Part shown: positions 63,221 through 64,000 of the stretch, piece by piece | How the letters are laid out: every line of letters starts with the position of its first letter | Position numbering within the stretch: the stretch's first letter is position 1 | Assembly: GCF_003850565.1 (NCBI RefSeq) | Contig: NZ_CP027706.1 | Location: 1,922,001 to 1,986,000, forward strand | DNA length: 64,000 nt | From: Pseudomonas sessilinigenes | Lineage (GTDB): Bacteria > Pseudomonadota > Gammaproteobacteria > Pseudomonadales > Pseudomonadaceae | Reading direction: 5' to 3' | Notes under the pieces: generated by a model | The model's input: the letters and a program-made list of their open reading frames with translations, nothing else | Told to the model about the DNA's origin: nothing | Databases searched by the model: none | Position numbers and translations under genes: made by a program

Positions 63221-64000
63221 GTTGAAGGACGGACGGGCTGAGCTGTTTGAACGCGCCGGCAGTCTAGATGAGCTCCACAGGGAATATAAAAATCAATGGA
63301 GAGAACTGCCCGTGCTTAAGAAGGTACTTGTCAATGTTGAGGCGACGCCATCGTGCCCAGCAGCATGCAGTATGTGCCCCCGCTCAGTGATTAAGGACTA
63401 TGGTTTCATTTCGCTGGAGACCATGGATAAGATAGTTTCGCAAATAGACCCTTCCTATGTCTGGGAACTTGACTTGGCGGGCAGGGGCGAACCGACCATT
63501 CATCCAGAGTTCCATGAGCTTTTGCGCATGATGCGCCGCTCGGGCGTATTGACCGATGTGACAACAACTGCGGTCACCTTCAACCAGCGCAATATAGATG
63601 CCTGTGTGCAGAACGTTGATGTTATCAGGCTGTCTGTCAGTTCTATTCGGAAAGAGATTTTCGACAAGGTCCATATTGGCCTGAATCACGAGAAAATCTG
63701 GCGCAACATTGCTGCATTGGCCGAAGCTGCAGCGGACAAGGTGATTGTCCACTTGACGGGCGGTCCGGTGATTTATAGCACGCTGCCGGAAACCGTCGCA
63801 CATTTGCGCAGCTTGGGTTTCAAGCGCATCTATCTATTCCCGCTGTGGAACCGCGGTGGGGATATCAACGCAAAGCTCGAAAGCGAATATCGTCAGAAGC
63901 TCGTTCGTGAGTTGAGCTTGAACCTGTCCGAGAGTGAATACAAAACAGGCATGGGCAAGGTCAAGTTCATGCTGAATGCCCTGTTGGGCACTCTTGAGAA
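63198..64000 (+). CDS. Radical-SAM protein, quorum-sensing controlled, 3'-truncated by the window
   Basis: 267 residues are visible and the frame is open at the right edge. From the ATG at 63198, Cys53, Cys57 and Cys60 form CPAACSMC, the CX3CX2C ligand set of the SAM-cleaving 4Fe-4S cluster. AGRGEPTIHPEF is the GGEP-like SAM-binding motif and VIRLSVSS a later barrel strand. MCPR after the third cysteine is common in SPASM/twitch-type members; any auxiliary-cluster domain would lie beyond the edge. The start is uncertain. The lux promoter predicts transcription from about 63226, downstream of this ATG. GTG 63312, with GGAGAG 8 bases upstream, would then start the protein 14 residues before the cysteine motif. 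Substrate and product are unknown. Confidence 0.85.
   Translation, partial: MSDNVSRLLKDGRAELFERAGSLDELHREYKNQWRELPVLKKVLVNVEATPSCPAACSMCPRSVIKDYGFISLETMDKIVSQIDPSYVWELDLAGRGEPTIHPEFHELLRMMRRSGVLTDVTTTAVTFNQRNIDACVQNVDVIRLSVSSIRKEIFDKVHIGLNHEKIWRNIAALAEAAADKVIVHLTGGPVIYSTLPETVAHLRSLGFKRIYLFPLWNRGGDINAKLESEYRQKLVRELSLNLSESEYKTGMGKVKFMLNALLGTLE

Overview
The window is about 64 kb of a GC-rich gammaproteobacterial chromosome that I assign to Pseudomonas, probably the P. fluorescens/protegens/chlororaphis group. The reasons are: the fatty-acid block runs plsX-fabD-fabG-acpP-fabF with no fabH, as in Pseudomonas; an RgsA-like small RNA lies between tatD and a TetR gene, as in P. aeruginosa; and there is a DUF2388 protein, a family I know mainly from Pseudomonas. 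Nearly all of it is ordinary core genome with tight operons, many GTG or 4-base-overlap starts and clear hairpin terminators.

Region by region. (1) 1-2970: the end of a molybdenum-hydroxylase operon (large subunit, XdhC, MobA-like). (2) 3036-9565: RNase E, with a divergent rluC-HAD-sppA block across a 700-bp rne leader. (3) 9617-20138: maf, then the envelope-lipid block yceD-rpmF-plsX-fabD-fabG-acpP-fabF-pabC-mltG-tmk-holB-tatD, without the pilZ gene that P. aeruginosa has between holB and tatD. (4) 20169-23909: RgsA sRNA, a TetR regulator, MoaA, a DUF4823 lipoprotein and a DUF1285 protein. (5) 23979-28229: a GntR/ADP-ribosylglycohydrolase/NCS1 permease/PfkB kinase operon resembling E. coli yegTUV-yegW, probably for nucleoside salvage. 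(6) 28235-33890: stand-alone small proteins, MFS, HD, GNAT, an alcohol dehydrogenase and an AraC regulator. (7) 33943-37836: ETF-ubiquinone oxidoreductase divergent from etfBA, with a PsrA-type box between them, i.e. electron transfer for fatty-acid oxidation. (8) 37914-45898: periplasmic/envelope genes, a MocR regulator with phased direct repeats, RraB (an RNase E inhibitor family), a cytochrome c/rhodanese pair and a 31-residue membrane protein. (9) 46301-53262: a thiolase/FadB-type beta-oxidation operon, a glutamine amidotransferase, CorA, PlsC and a crotonase.

(10) 53581-56968 looks accessory. A tRNA-Ser(GGA) is followed by an acyltransferase, a broken phage-tail gene and three small genes that look like orphan immunity proteins. 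(11) 56973-61354 returns to ordinary genes (hydrolase/TetR pair, DUF2388, glycine-zipper, HAD).

(12) 61416-64000 is the most interesting part: an AHL quorum-sensing island, visibly more AT-rich than the rest. It has a LuxI synthase, a LuxR receptor and two near-identical lux boxes with the same 21-bp spacing to a -10 element. One box drives luxI. The other drives a radical-SAM gene that runs off the window end. The predicted circuit is LuxR-AHL activating its own synthase and an otherwise unassigned radical-SAM pathway whose remaining genes lie beyond 64000.
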